From assembly GCF_000367365.1 (NCBI RefSeq), contig NZ_BARF01000103.1, positions 1 through 64,000 of the forward strand: a DNA stretch of 64,000 bases, given 5' to 3'. The notes under the pieces are model-generated. The model was not told the DNA's origin. It saw nothing but the letters and a program-made list of their open reading frames with translations, and did not search any database. Of the stretch, positions 28,723 to 37,319 are shown one piece after another. Origin of the DNA: Streptomyces prunicolor NBRC 13075. Its GTDB lineage: Bacteria; Actinomycetota; Actinomycetes; Streptomycetales; Streptomycetaceae. Each line of letters opens with the position of its first letter. The first letter of the stretch is position 1. The position numbers were made by a program, and so were the translations under genes.

Positions 28723-28848
28723 CGCGTTCGACACCGCTCTCACAGCAGCACGCACGAAGTACCTCTGCACGACCAAGCTCGACCTGACCGCGGTGCCGGG
28801 GAGGATCCGGTTCACCGCCTGAGTCCTGTTGAAGGCGAGGACTTGAGC

Positions 28849-30300
28849 ATGGGATCCACTTCCGCCGAGAACAACGGTTCCAATGGCGTCGGCCGCCGTG
28901 ACCTGATCAAGAGGTCGGCCGCACTCGGTCTGATCTCCGTACCCACGATGAGTTTCCTGTCCGCGTGCGCGAGCAGCGACAGCGGCTCGGACAAGAAGGC
29001 CACGGCGGGCACGAAGACCGCCAAGAACCCCCTCGCGGTGAACGCCACCGCGCCGATGGAGTTCGTGCTCTTCGACGGCGGTTTCGGAAAGGAGTACGCC
29101 GAGGACGCCGTAAAGATCTACGAGAAGGACTTCCCCAAGGCGAAGGTCAAGTTCTCCGCCACGCAGAAGATCCAGTCGACGCTGCAGCCCCGCTTCAACC
29201 AGGGCACCCCGCCCGACCTGATCGACAACTCGGGTGCCGAGCAGATGGACATGGGCGTCCTGGCCAGCAAGAAGCAGCTCACCGACCTCACCCCGCTGCT
29301 GGACGCCCCCTCCTACGACGACCCGTCGAAGAAGGTCCGCGACACCCTGCGGCCCGGCATCGTCGAGATGGGCCAGCTCGACGGCGACCCGGTCTGGATC
29401 ATGTACTACGCCTACACGGTGTACGGCGTCTGGTACTCGCAGAAGGCCCTGGACTCGCTCGACGAGAAGTACCCCGAGACCTGGGACCAGATGCTCGCGG
29501 TCTGTGCGAAGGCCAAGAAGAAGGGCATGGCGGGCTGGACGTACGCGGGCAAGTACCCGTACTACCTTCCCTTCTCGCTCTACCCGATGATCGGCAAGGT
29601 CGGCGGCCGTGAGGTCCTCGACGCGATCGACAACCTGGAGCCGAACGCCTGGAAGCACCCTGCCGTCAAGGCCTGTTTCGAGGCCTACTACGAGCTCTTC
29701 AAGAAGGGCTACATCCTCAAGGGCACGCCTGGCATCGACCACATCCAGTCGCAGACCGCGTGGGCCCAGGGCAAGGCGCTGTTCATCCCGAACGGCTCCT
29801 GGGTGGAGAACGAGTCGGCCAACGTCATCCCCAAGGACTTCAACCTCGCGGTCTCCGCGCCGACCGGCATCGACAGCTCCGACAAGCTGCCCTTCGGCAC
29901 CATCTGGGCGTCCGGCGGTGAACCCTTCATCGTCCCGGCCAAGGGGGCGAACGCGGCGGGCGGCATGGAGCAGCTGCGCATCATGCTCAGCGAGGCCTCC
30001 TCGAAGAACTTCACCAGCAAGGTGAAGTCGCTGACCGCGTACAACGGCGGCACCACCGGGATCACCCTCACGCCGGGCCTCACGTCCGGTGTGGCGGCGC
30101 TGAAGCTGGCCGGTGCCAACGTCTTGAACCCGCGTCTCCAGGACTGGTACGTGCAGTTGCAGAAGGAGCAGATCGGCGTGGCGGGCCTCGGCGAGATGAT
30201 GGCCGGCCGGGCCACCCCGGCGGAGACCATCAAGAAGATCCAGGGCTACGCCGACGCGACCGCCAAGGACACGTCGATCAAGCACTACAAGCACCAGTGA
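28849..30300 (+). CDS. ngcE: ABC transporter substrate-binding lipoprotein NgcE (GlcNAc/chitobiose)
   Basis: 483 residues. It starts at ATG behind GAAGGCGAGGA. A twin-arginine lipoprotein signal is clear: RRDLIKRSAALGLISVP, then lipobox LSAC with Cys40. The rest is a type I (family 1) extracellular solute-binding protein. NgcE binds N-acetylglucosamine and chitobiose and feeds the NgcFG permease; the ATPase is encoded elsewhere (MsiK in Streptomyces). The ngcE-ngcF-ngcG-rok7B7-xylFGH order supports the name. First gene of an operon controlled from the DasR-like site upstream. Upstream in-frame starts were rejected because they would add residues before the Tat signal. Confidence 0.9.
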   Translation: MGSTSAENNGSNGVGRRDLIKRSAALGLISVPTMSFLSACASSDSGSDKKATAGTKTAKNPLAVNATAPMEFVLFDGGFGKEYAEDAVKIYEKDFPKAKVKFSATQKIQSTLQPRFNQGTPPDLIDNSGAEQMDMGVLASKKQLTDLTPLLDAPSYDDPSKKVRDTLRPGIVEMGQLDGDPVWIMYYAYTVYGVWYSQKALDSLDEKYPETWDQMLAVCAKAKKKGMAGWTYAGKYPYYLPFSLYPMIGKVGGREVLDAIDNLEPNAWKHPAVKACFEAYYELFKKGYILKGTPGIDHIQSQTAWAQGKALFIPNGSWVENESANVIPKDFNLAVSAPTGIDSSDKLPFGTIWASGGEPFIVPAKGANAAGGMEQLRIMLSEASSKNFTSKVKSLTAYNGGTTGITLTPGLTSGVAALKLAGANVLNPRLQDWYVQLQKEQIGVAGLGEMMAGRATPAETIKKIQGYADATAKDTSIKHYKHQ

Positions 30301-30349
30301 GGATCCGTCACCAGCGGCGGCGCCCGCCCAGAGAACGGGGTCGGTAGCA

Positions 30350-31276
30350 ATGCAGCACGGCAAGTACCGGTTCATCGTGGGGTTCCTGACGGTTCCCCTC
30401 GGGCTGTACGCGCTCTTCGTCGTATGGCCGTTCATCCAGTCCATCTACTATTCGTTCACGGACTGGACGGGGCTGAGCCCGGAATTCAAAATGGTCGGCT
30501 TCGACAACTACAAGAGAATGTTCCACGACGAGATCTTCTGGAAGTCGTTGCAGCACAGTCTCTTGTTCGCGTTGGTGCTGCCGCTGGTGACGATCAGTCT
30601 GGCGCTGTTCTTCGCATTCATGATCAACGTGGGTGGACGGCGCCGGGCGGGCGGCCCGGTGATCTCGGGCGTCCGCGGCTCCTCCTTCTACAAGATCGTC
30701 TATTTCTTCCCGCAGGTTCTGTCGATCGCGATCGTCGCCCTGTTGTTCGCCTTCGCGTACAACCCGGACAGCGGCGCGATCAACTCCCTGCTCCGCGGGA
30801 TCGGGCTCGACAGCGTCCAGCCGCTGTGGCTCGGTGATCCGAGCCTCGCCCTGTGGTGTGTGATGGCGGTCCTCGTCTGGTCCTCGGTCGGGTTCTTCGT
30901 GGTCCTCTTCTCCGCGGGTATGGCGTCCATTCCGGCGGAGTTGTACGAGGCGGCGCTGCTCGACGGCGCCAACCGGATGACCACGTTCTTCCGCCTCACC
31001 CTGCCGCTGCTGTGGGACACCGTGATGTCCGGCTGGGTCTACATGGGCATCCTCGCGCTGGGCGCCGAGTCGTTCGCGGTCGTACAGATCATGACGACCG
31101 GTCCCGGCGGTCCCGACTACTCGACCACCGTCCTGGTCCTGTACGTGTACCAGAAGGCGTTCCGGGACGGACAGGCCGCCTACGCGACCACCATCGGCGT
31201 CGCCCTGCTCGTCGTCACGCTGGCCTTCGCCGCCATTGTGATGCGACTGGGCCGTCGTGAGCGGCTGGAGTTCTGA
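30350..31276 (+). CDS. ngcF: ABC transporter permease NgcF
   Basis: 308 residues, six predicted membrane spans of the MalF type, with the EAA loop visible as ELYEAALLDGANRMTTFFRLTLP (about residues 200-222), which contacts the ATPase. It starts 49 bp after ngcE. Together with NgcG it forms the channel for GlcNAc/chitobiose uptake. A Lys/Arg/Gly-rich cytoplasmic loop (NVGGRRRAGGPVISGVRGSS) lies near residue 95. Confidence 0.9.
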   Translation: MQHGKYRFIVGFLTVPLGLYALFVVWPFIQSIYYSFTDWTGLSPEFKMVGFDNYKRMFHDEIFWKSLQHSLLFALVLPLVTISLALFFAFMINVGGRRRAGGPVISGVRGSSFYKIVYFFPQVLSIAIVALLFAFAYNPDSGAINSLLRGIGLDSVQPLWLGDPSLALWCVMAVLVWSSVGFFVVLFSAGMASIPAELYEAALLDGANRMTTFFRLTLPLLWDTVMSGWVYMGILALGAESFAVVQIMTTGPGGPDYSTTVLVLYVYQKAFRDGQAAYATTIGVALLVVTLAFAAIVMRLGRRERLEF

Positions 31277-31280
31277 TCAC

Positions 31281-32201
31281 ATGAAGACGACCGAGCCCCC
31301 CGTGCCAGCCGAGTCCGGTGTCCCCGTCGCCAAGGTCGACACACCGCCCGGAAATTCGCCGAAGCGGAAGAAGAAAGAGGGCAGAGTCCTCAGCGTCTTC
31401 TCGCACGGCATGCTCATCCTGTGGGCGTTCATGGTCGTCCTGCCGCTCGTGTGGGCGGTGATGACGTCCTTCAAGAGCGACAGCGCGATCTTCAGCTCGC
31501 CCTGGGCACTGCCGGACAAACTGCACTTCGACAACTGGGCGCGGGCCTGGACCGACGCCAACATGAGCGACTACTTCTTCAACACCATTCTGGTGGTGGG
31601 TGGTTCACTCATCGGCACGCTGGTGCTCGGTTCGATGGCCGCGTACGTGCTCGCCCGGTTCGACTTCCCGGGCAACCGCTTCATCTACTTCCTGTTCATC
31701 GGCGGCATGAGTTTCCCGATCATGCTCGCCCTGGTCCCGCTGTTCTACGTCGTCAACAACATGGGACTGCTGAACACGATCCACGGTCTGATCCTGGTCT
31801 ACATCGCGTACTCGCTGCCGTTCACGGTCTTCTTCCTGACCGCGTTCTTCCGCACGCTGCCCACCTCGGTGGCGGAGGCGGCGTTCGTGGACGGGGCCTC
31901 GCACACCCGGACGTTCTTCCAGATCATGCTGCCGATGGCCAAGCCGGGCCTGATCAGCGTGGGGATCTTCAACTTCCTGGGCCAGTGGAACCAGTACATG
32001 CTGCCGACGGTCCTGAACACCGACCCGGACAAGCGGGTCCTCACCCAGGGCCTGGTGCAGCTCGCCGCCAGCCAGGGCTACAAGGGCGACTGGTCCGGGC
32101 TCTTCGCCGGTCTGGTGATGGCCATGCTGCCGGTGCTCGCCGCCTACATCGTCTTCCAGCGTCAGGTGGTACAGGGCCTCACCGCGGGGGCGCTCAAGTA
32201 G
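31281..32201 (+). CDS. ngcG: ABC transporter permease NgcG
   Basis: 306 residues from ATG at 31281, only 4 bp after ngcF. It has a charged N-terminal tail of about 40 residues (SPKRKKKEGRVLSVFSHG), then six membrane spans of the MalG type, with EAA loop VAEAAFVDGASHTRTFFQIM (about residues 197-216). Partner of NgcF. No ATPase gene follows, consistent with use of the shared MsiK ATPase of Streptomyces. A terminator hairpin closes the operon. Confidence 0.9.
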   Translation: MKTTEPPVPAESGVPVAKVDTPPGNSPKRKKKEGRVLSVFSHGMLILWAFMVVLPLVWAVMTSFKSDSAIFSSPWALPDKLHFDNWARAWTDANMSDYFFNTILVVGGSLIGTLVLGSMAAYVLARFDFPGNRFIYFLFIGGMSFPIMLALVPLFYVVNNMGLLNTIHGLILVYIAYSLPFTVFFLTAFFRTLPTSVAEAAFVDGASHTRTFFQIMLPMAKPGLISVGIFNFLGQWNQYMLPTVLNTDPDKRVLTQGLVQLAASQGYKGDWSGLFAGLVMAMLPVLAAYIVFQRQVVQGLTAGALK

Positions 32202-32224
32202 CGACCCGCCCCTGAATCGTGTGT

Positions 32225-32248
32225 GCCGCTCCGGGCCTCCGGAGCGGC
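32225..32248 (+). terminator. ngcEFG operon terminator
   Basis: A 10-bp stem (GCCGCTCCGG / CCGGAGCGGC) with a GCCT loop, 23 bp after the ngcG stop codon. Confidence 0.8.
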
Positions 32249-32281
32249 CTGCACGCATGTGTGCAAGTACCCGGATGCGGT

Positions 32282-32294
32282 TCAACCTCTTGAC
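32282..32294 (+). promoter_or_regulatory. Rok7B7-like motif and -35 element before rok7B7
   Basis: TCAACCTCTTGAC matches 10 of 13 positions of the Rok7B7 consensus TTKAMKHSTTSAV (as I recall it). Its 3' half with the next G is TTGACG, a -35-like element. Location about 90 bp before the gene fits autoregulation. Confidence 0.4.
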
Positions 32295-32383
32295 GGGAGG
32301 CGACCCGAACAGCTCAGCTTAGAGTTCACTAGTTGGACATAGACGGGGCCTCATCGATGCGGTCCCGCGCGCAGGAGGTCGTC

Positions 32384-33583
32384 GTGGAGACTCCGGGGTC
32401 GCAGTCGTCACTGCACCGAGCCAATCTCGAACGGGTCGTGCGAGCGGTGCGGTTGGCCGGGTCGCTGACGCAGGCGGAGATCGCGAGGACGACGGGCCTG
32501 TCGGCCGCGACGGTCTCCAACATCGTGCGCGAACTCAAGGACGGCGGAACGGTCGAGGTCACGCCCACCTCGGCGGGCGGCCGCAGGGCCCGCAGCGTCT
32601 CGCTGAGCGGGGACGCCGGCATCGTCATCGGCGTCGACTTCGGGCACACGCATTTGCGCGTCGCGGTCGGGAATCTCGCCCACCAGGTGCTGGCCGAGGA
32701 GTCCGAGCCCGTCGATGTGGACGCCTCCTCGACGCAGGGGTTCGACCGGGCGGAAGAGCTGGTCAACCGGCTGATCACGGCGACCGGAGTGGACCGCTCC
32801 AAGATCGCCGGGGTGGGCCTCGGCGTGCCCGGCCCGATCGACGTGGAGTCGGGCACCCTGGGCTCCACCGCGATCCTCCCGGGCTGGACCGGCACCAGAC
32901 CCGCGGAGGAGCTGGGCAGCCGTTTGGGCGTACCGGTGCACGTGGACAACGACGCGAACCTCGGCGCCCTCGGTGAGCTGGTCTGGGGCAGTGGGCGGGG
33001 CGTCAGGGACCTGGCGTACATCAAGGTCGCGAGCGGGGTCGGCGCCGGACTGGTCATCAACGGCAAGATCTACCGGGGCCCGGGTGGCACAGCGGGAGAA
33101 ATCGGGCATATTACTCTTGATGAGTCCGGCCCTGTCTGCCGCTGCGGAAACCGGGGCTGCCTGGAGACCTTCACGGCGGCGCGCTATGTGCTGCCGCTCC
33201 TCCAGTCCAGTCACGGGACCGACCTGACCATGGAGGGAGTCGTGCGGCTGGCGCGGGACGGGGACCCTGGTTGTCGTCGGGTGATCGCCGACGTCGGCCG
33301 CCACATCGGCAGTGGAGTCGCCAATCTCTGCAATTTGCTGAACCCGAGCAGGGTGGTCCTCGGTGGCGATCTCGCCGAGGCCGGTGAGCTGGTGCTCGGG
33401 CCGATCAGGGAGTCTGTCGGCCGCTACGCGATCCCCAGTGCGGCGCGTCAACTTTCCGTTCTCCCGGGGGCACTTGGAGGCCGTGCGGAAGTGCTCGGAG
33501 CGCTCGCTCTCGCACTCAGCGAGATGGGCGATTCGACCCTTTTGGACGGGTCGCTGACCGCAGCGACACCTGTCTTCACTTAG
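32384..33583 (+). CDS. rok7B7: ROK-family transcriptional regulator Rok7B7
   Basis: 399 residues. Start chosen at GTG 32384 (METPGSQSS...) with AGGAGG six bases upstream; earlier in-frame codons have no ribosome site. N-terminal winged helix (about 10-70, LTQAEIARTTGLSAATVSNIVREL), then a ROK sugar-kinase-like domain: GVDFGHTHLRVAVG (about 85), GVPGPID, the DNDANLGALGEL motif, and the zinc-site string CRCGNRGCLE with Cys ligands. In S. coelicolor, Rok7B7 (SCO6008) controls xylose use, carbon repression and antibiotic production, and its gene stands between ngcEFG and xylFGH, as here. An unusual run of four T-ending codons (ATT ACT CTT GAT) occurs at 33110-33121. Confidence 0.93.
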   Translation: METPGSQSSLHRANLERVVRAVRLAGSLTQAEIARTTGLSAATVSNIVRELKDGGTVEVTPTSAGGRRARSVSLSGDAGIVIGVDFGHTHLRVAVGNLAHQVLAEESEPVDVDASSTQGFDRAEELVNRLITATGVDRSKIAGVGLGVPGPIDVESGTLGSTAILPGWTGTRPAEELGSRLGVPVHVDNDANLGALGELVWGSGRGVRDLAYIKVASGVGAGLVINGKIYRGPGGTAGEIGHITLDESGPVCRCGNRGCLETFTAARYVLPLLQSSHGTDLTMEGVVRLARDGDPGCRRVIADVGRHIGSGVANLCNLLNPSRVVLGGDLAEAGELVLGPIRESVGRYAIPSAARQLSVLPGALGGRAEVLGALALALSEMGDSTLLDGSLTAATPVFT

Positions 33584-33617
33584 AGAACGCACGACGCCGT
33601 TGCCATCTCGTTAAGTA

Positions 33618-33630
33618 TTTACTTCTTGAC
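33618..33630 (+). promoter_or_regulatory. Rok7B7 binding motif upstream of xylF
   Basis: TTTACTTCTTGAC fits all 13 positions of the Rok7B7 consensus TTKAMKHSTTSAV (recalled from published S. coelicolor work). It overlaps the inverted repeat AAGTATTTACTT (33613-33624) and ends in TTGAC(G), a -35-like element, about 75 bp before the xylF start. Confidence 0.6.
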
Positions 33631-33703
33631 GCCGAACGCGCGGCCGAGTTGACTTCCAGCCACCTCGGCCGCAACGACGCGGCCTCGTCAGGGAGGTTTC
33701 AAA

Positions 33704-34810
33704 GTGAACACGCGCATGCGTCGTGCCGCCGTTGCAGTGATCGCCACCACGATGGCCGTTTCGATGGCCGCCTGTGGCAAGGCGGGCGACGACAAGAAGT
33801 CCGACAGCAGCTCCAGCTCCGCGGGCGGCACCACCGCCAAGATCGGTCTGCTCCTGCCCGACAGCGTCACCACTCGGTACGAGAAGTTCGACAAGCCGTA
33901 CTTCGAGGCGAAGGTGAAGGAGCTCTGCTCCGGCTGCACCGTCGAGTACAACAACGCGAACGCCAGCGCGGCCACCCAGGCCCAGCAGGTCAGCAGCATG
34001 ATCACCAAGGGCGTCAAGGTGATCGTGGTCAGCGCGCAGGACTCCGCCGCGATCAAGTCCTCGATCCAGCAGGCCGTGGACAAGGGCATCAAGGTCGTCG
34101 CGTACGACCGGCTGGCCCAGGGCCCGGTCTCCGCGTACGTCTCCTTCGACAACGTCCAGGTCGGCAAGCTCCAGGGCGAGGCGCTCCTCACCTCGCTGGG
34201 CTCGAAGGCCACCAAGTCGTCCAAGATCGTCATGATCAACGGTGACGACGCCGACCCGAACGCCGCGCAGTTCAAGAAGGGCGCCCACGAGGCCCTCGAC
34301 GGCAAGGTCGACATCGCCTACGAGCAGTCCGGCCTCTGGAAGGACAGCGTCGCGGGGCAGAAGATGTCCGCGGCCATCACCCAGCTCGGTGCCAAGAACA
34401 TCGCGGGCGTCTACTCCGCCAACGACGGCATGGCCGGCGGCATCGCCACCGTCCTCAAGGGCGCCAAGATCGGCAGCATCCCGCTGACGGGTCAGGACGC
34501 GGAGCTCGCCGGTATCCAGCGCATCGTCGCCGGTACCCAGTCCAGCACCGTCTACAAGGCCTTCAAGCCGGAGGCCGAGGCGGCCGCCACGCTCGCCGTC
34601 GACCTGGCGCAGAACAAGAGCATCTCCTCGCTCGCCACCACGACCCAGACCAGCGGCTCCGGCAACAAGGTGCCCTCGCAGCTGCTGACCCCGGTGTCGG
34701 TCACCAAGGCCAACATCAAGGACACGGTCATCAAGGACGGTCTCTACACCGTCGCGCAGATCTGCACCGCCGACTACGCCGCGGCGTGCAAGGCGGCCGG
34801 TCTCCAGTAA
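33704..34810 (+). CDS. xylF: Xylose ABC transporter substrate-binding lipoprotein XylF
   Basis: 368 residues from GTG behind AGGGAGG. Lipoprotein signal with lipobox MAAC (Cys24), a Ser/Lys-rich linker, then a periplasmic-binding-protein type 1 fold (family 4, ribose/xylose-like): KIGLLLPDSVTTRYEKFDKP, VIVVSAQDSAAIKSSI, VAYDRL, VYSANDGMAGGI and LTGQDAELAGIQRI are landmarks. It delivers D-xylose to XylGH. First gene of the xyl operon, with a Rok7B7 motif upstream. Two stem-loops follow it, separating it from xylG. Confidence 0.92.
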   Translation: MNTRMRRAAVAVIATTMAVSMAACGKAGDDKKSDSSSSSAGGTTAKIGLLLPDSVTTRYEKFDKPYFEAKVKELCSGCTVEYNNANASAATQAQQVSSMITKGVKVIVVSAQDSAAIKSSIQQAVDKGIKVVAYDRLAQGPVSAYVSFDNVQVGKLQGEALLTSLGSKATKSSKIVMINGDDADPNAAQFKKGAHEALDGKVDIAYEQSGLWKDSVAGQKMSAAITQLGAKNIAGVYSANDGMAGGIATVLKGAKIGSIPLTGQDAELAGIQRIVAGTQSSTVYKAFKPEAEAAATLAVDLAQNKSISSLATTTQTSGSGNKVPSQLLTPVSVTKANIKDTVIKDGLYTVAQICTADYAAACKAAGLQ

Positions 34811-34881
34811 TCACCGCCCAGCGGTGACAGACCCCCTTCGGCGTCCGCCCCACCTTCCAACCCCGCTGTGGGGCGGGCGCC
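34811..34881 (+). terminator. Double stem-loop between xylF and xylG
   Basis: First hairpin TCACCGC-CCA-GCGGTGA at 34811-34827 immediately after the xylF stop; second, stronger one GGCGTCCGCCCCAC / GTGGGGCGGGCGCC at 34840-34881. Placed after a binding-protein gene, such structures commonly stabilise or partly terminate the message so that the binding protein is made in excess over the permease. Confidence 0.7.
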
Positions 34882-34950
34882 GATCGGAACCCGTGCGGAC
34901 GCAGCCGTTGCCAACTGGCACCGGCCGCGCGCATGTTCATCTTGTAAATC

Positions 34951-34964
34951 TGTGCCTAGGCACA
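34951..34964. promoter_or_regulatory. Perfect palindrome upstream of xylG
   Basis: TGTGCCTAGGCACA, a 14-bp palindrome with no loop, which suits a protein-binding site better than a terminator. TTGACA follows at 34979-34984, about 45 bp before the xylG start, so xylGH may have its own regulated promoter. No clear -10 element. Confidence 0.4.
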
Positions 34965-35028
34965 ACCCTCCGCGGCTTTTGACAAGCGCGGCATCCCCGC
35001 CGGTCAGGCGGCGAAGGAGATGGTCAAC

Positions 35029-35808
35029 GTGTCCGCTACGCCCGTGCTGGCGTTGCGCGGAGTCTCCAAGCGATTCGGTGCGGTGCAGGCCCTCACCGAA
35101 GTAGAGCTGGAGGTCCACGCCGGAGAAGTCGTCGCACTGGTCGGCGACAACGGCGCAGGAAAGTCCACCCTGGTGAAGACCATCGCCGGGGTGCATCCCA
35201 TCGATGAGGGAGTCATCGAGTGGGAGGGCAACCCGGTCAGCATCAACAAGCCGCACGACGCCCAGGGACTCGGCGTCGCGACGGTCTACCAGGACCTCGC
35301 GCTGTGCGACAACCTCGATGTCGTCGGCAACCTCTACCTCGGACGTGAGCTGCTGCGCCACGGGGTCATCGACGAGGTCACGATGGAGAAGAACTCCCGT
35401 GAGCTGCTGAGCACGCTCTCCATCCGCATCCCGAGCGTGCGCATCCCGATCGCCAGCCTCTCCGGTGGTCAGCGACAGGTCGTCGCCATCGCCCGCGCGC
35501 TGATCGGTGACCCCAAGGTCGTCATCCTCGACGAGCCCACCGCCGCCCTGGGTGTCGAGCAGACCGCACAGGTCCTCGACCTGGTCGAGCGGCTGCGCGA
35601 GCGCAACCTCGGCGTCATCCTCATCAGCCACAACATGGCCGACGTCAAGGCGGTCGCCGACACCGTCAACGTGCTGCGCCTGGGCAAGAACAACGGCTCC
35701 TTCCCGGTGAAGGACACCAGTCAGGAAACGATCATCGCCGCGATCACCGGTGCCACGGACAACGCCGTGACCCGTCGTGCGGTGCGCAGCACGGAGGCGG
35801 CAAAGTGA
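35029..35808 (+). CDS. xylG: Xylose ABC transporter ATP-binding protein XylG (single NBD)
   Basis: 259 residues. Start GTG (MSATPVLALRGVSKRF) with GAAGGAG nine bases upstream; an ATG three codons earlier would leave only two. Walker A GDNGAGKST (about 38-46), Q-loop VYQDLALCDN, signature LSGGQRQ, Walker B VVILDEPTAALG and the H-switch SHNM are all present. It has one nucleotide-binding domain, unlike enteric XylG with two fused domains, so it presumably works as a homodimer with XylH. The stop overlaps the xylH start (GTGA). Confidence 0.92.
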   Translation: MSATPVLALRGVSKRFGAVQALTEVELEVHAGEVVALVGDNGAGKSTLVKTIAGVHPIDEGVIEWEGNPVSINKPHDAQGLGVATVYQDLALCDNLDVVGNLYLGRELLRHGVIDEVTMEKNSRELLSTLSIRIPSVRIPIASLSGGQRQVVAIARALIGDPKVVILDEPTAALGVEQTAQVLDLVERLRERNLGVILISHNMADVKAVADTVNVLRLGKNNGSFPVKDTSQETIIAAITGATDNAVTRRAVRSTEAAK

Positions 35809-37124
35809 GCGACACGTCAGACACCGTGAAGAAGGACGCGGTGGCCACGGCCAACGCCGCGCCCGCGGAGGACCCCACGGCGGCGGCCGCGTCCGCCACC
35901 GTCGTCGACCCGCGTCTGCTGGTCCGCGAAGAGGGCTACAAGGGCTACATCACCGAGTTCAAGCGCAAGGTCAAGGGCGGTGAACTCGGCTCGCTGCCGG
36001 TCGTCGCCGGCCTGATCGTCATCGGCATCATCTTCCAGGCGCAGAACAGCCGGTTCCTGAGCGCGGACAACCTGTCCAACATCAGCTACTACCTGTCGGC
36101 CACCGGCATGCTCGCCATCGGCCTGGTCTTCGTGCTGCTGCTCGGCGAGATCGACCTGTCCGTCGGCTCGGTCAGCGGTCTGGCGTCCACCCTGTTCGCC
36201 GTCTTCGTGGTCAACCACGGGATGAACGGCTGGCTGGCGCTGGTCCTGACGATCATCACGGGTATCGGAATCGGCGCGCTGCACGGCTTCTTCTTCGCGA
36301 GGATCGGCGTACCGGCGTTCGTCGTCACACTCGCCGGCTTCCTAGGCTGGAACGGTCTGATGCTGTGGCTGCTCGGTTCGAGCGGCACCATCAACATCCC
36401 GGACCAGGGTCCGGTGCACCTGCTCGGCCAGGGCTCCTTCTTCATGGACCAGTCGATCGCCGGTGCCTACATCCTGGCCGCGCTCGGCGTCGCCTCCCTG
36501 GCCTACGGCTCGCTCGTCGAGCAGCGTCGCCGCAAGGCCGCCGGGGTGCCGTTCCGGCCCACCAGCGAGATCGGGCTGCGGGTCGGTCTGCTCGCCGTGG
36601 CCGCGTTCGTCACCGCGTACGTGCTGAACTCCTCGGCCGGTGTCTCCAACTCCCTGGTGATCTTCCTCGCGTCCCTGGTGATCGTGGACTTCGTCCTCCG
36701 TCGTACCCCGTACGGCCGTAAGGTCTTCGCGGTCGGCGGTGGCATCGAGGCCGCGCGTCGTGCCGGTATCAACGTGTCCATGATCCGGATCACCGTGTTC
36801 GCCATCTCCGGCGGCTTCGCGGCGGTCGGCGGTATGTTCTTCGCCGGTCAGACCCAGAGCGCCACGCTCAACGCCGGCGGCGGCAACACCCTGATGCTGG
36901 CCATCGCGGCCGCGGTCATCGGCGGTACGAGCCTCTTCGGCGGTCGCGGCACCGTCTGGTCCGCCCTCCTGGGCATGCTCGTCATCCAGTCGATCCAGAC
37001 CGGCCTCGACCTGCTCAACATGAACACGTCGATCCAGTACATGATCACCGGCGGCGTTCTGCTCGGCGCGGTCGTCATCGACTCGGTGTCCCGCAAGAGC
37101 CAGAAGGCGTCCGGTCGCGGCTGA
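35805..37124 (+). CDS. xylH: Xylose ABC transporter permease XylH
   Basis: 439 residues from the GTG overlapping the xylG stop. A hydrophilic N-terminal tail of about 65 residues precedes a branched-chain/ribose-type permease with about 10-12 membrane spans. The conserved cytoplasmic loop reads YGRKVFAVGGGIEAARRAGI near residue 305. Forms the xylose channel with XylG. A strong terminator follows. Confidence 0.92.
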   Translation: MSDTSDTVKKDAVATANAAPAEDPTAAAASATVVDPRLLVREEGYKGYITEFKRKVKGGELGSLPVVAGLIVIGIIFQAQNSRFLSADNLSNISYYLSATGMLAIGLVFVLLLGEIDLSVGSVSGLASTLFAVFVVNHGMNGWLALVLTIITGIGIGALHGFFFARIGVPAFVVTLAGFLGWNGLMLWLLGSSGTINIPDQGPVHLLGQGSFFMDQSIAGAYILAALGVASLAYGSLVEQRRRKAAGVPFRPTSEIGLRVGLLAVAAFVTAYVLNSSAGVSNSLVIFLASLVIVDFVLRRTPYGRKVFAVGGGIEAARRAGINVSMIRITVFAISGGFAAVGGMFFAGQTQSATLNAGGGNTLMLAIAAAVIGGTSLFGGRGTVWSALLGMLVIQSIQTGLDLLNMNTSIQYMITGGVLLGAVVIDSVSRKSQKASGRG

Positions 37125-37140
37125 CCCGCCCCTTCGCGCA

Positions 37141-37178
37141 GACTGTGCCCGGTACCGAACACGGTGCCGGGCACAGTC
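37141..37178 (+). terminator. xylFGH operon terminator
   Basis: A 17-bp stem (GACTGTGCCCGGTACCG / CGGTGCCGGGCACAGTC, one G-U pair) with an AACA loop, 17 bp after xylH; one of the strongest hairpins in the window. Confidence 0.9.
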
Positions 37179-37264
37179 ATGTCGTAGGAAAGGCTGTTCG
37201 TGGGTACAGCCGATCGCGTGACGTATGACGCAGAGCCCGGGCGCCGTCCGCAAAGGCGGAACAT

Positions 37265-37270
37265 TAGACT
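37265..37270 (+). promoter_or_regulatory. Candidate -10 element of dxs
   Basis: TAGACT, a good HrdB-type -10 hexamer, 50 bp before the dxs start codon. No convincing -35 at 17-18 bp. The leader of about 45 nt ends in the ribosome site AAGGAGG. Confidence 0.35.
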
Positions 37271-37319
37271 CGACAAGCCCGGCAACAGCTCGATCAGCTC
37301 TACTCGCAAGGAGGCACGG

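Larger units (their letters stand above)
28480..28848. other. 369-bp divergent regulatory region between GH92 gene 2 and ngcE
   Basis: This stretch is AT-richer than its surroundings and holds no gene that I can support. On the minus strand, TTGACA (28561-28566) and TACTGT (28535-28540) form a possible promoter for GH92 gene 2, although the 20-bp gap is long, with the LacI-type operator just downstream. On the plus strand, TTGCTC (28690-28695), an 18-bp gap and TATACC (28714-28719) form a likely ngcE promoter overlapped by the DasR-like site. Confidence 0.5.

Noticed and set aside
37179..37319. Thiamine-diphosphate riboswitch before dxs
   Set aside because: The short leader lacks the conserved TPP-aptamer strings (CUGAGA, ACCUGA) and dxs is not normally TPP-controlled.
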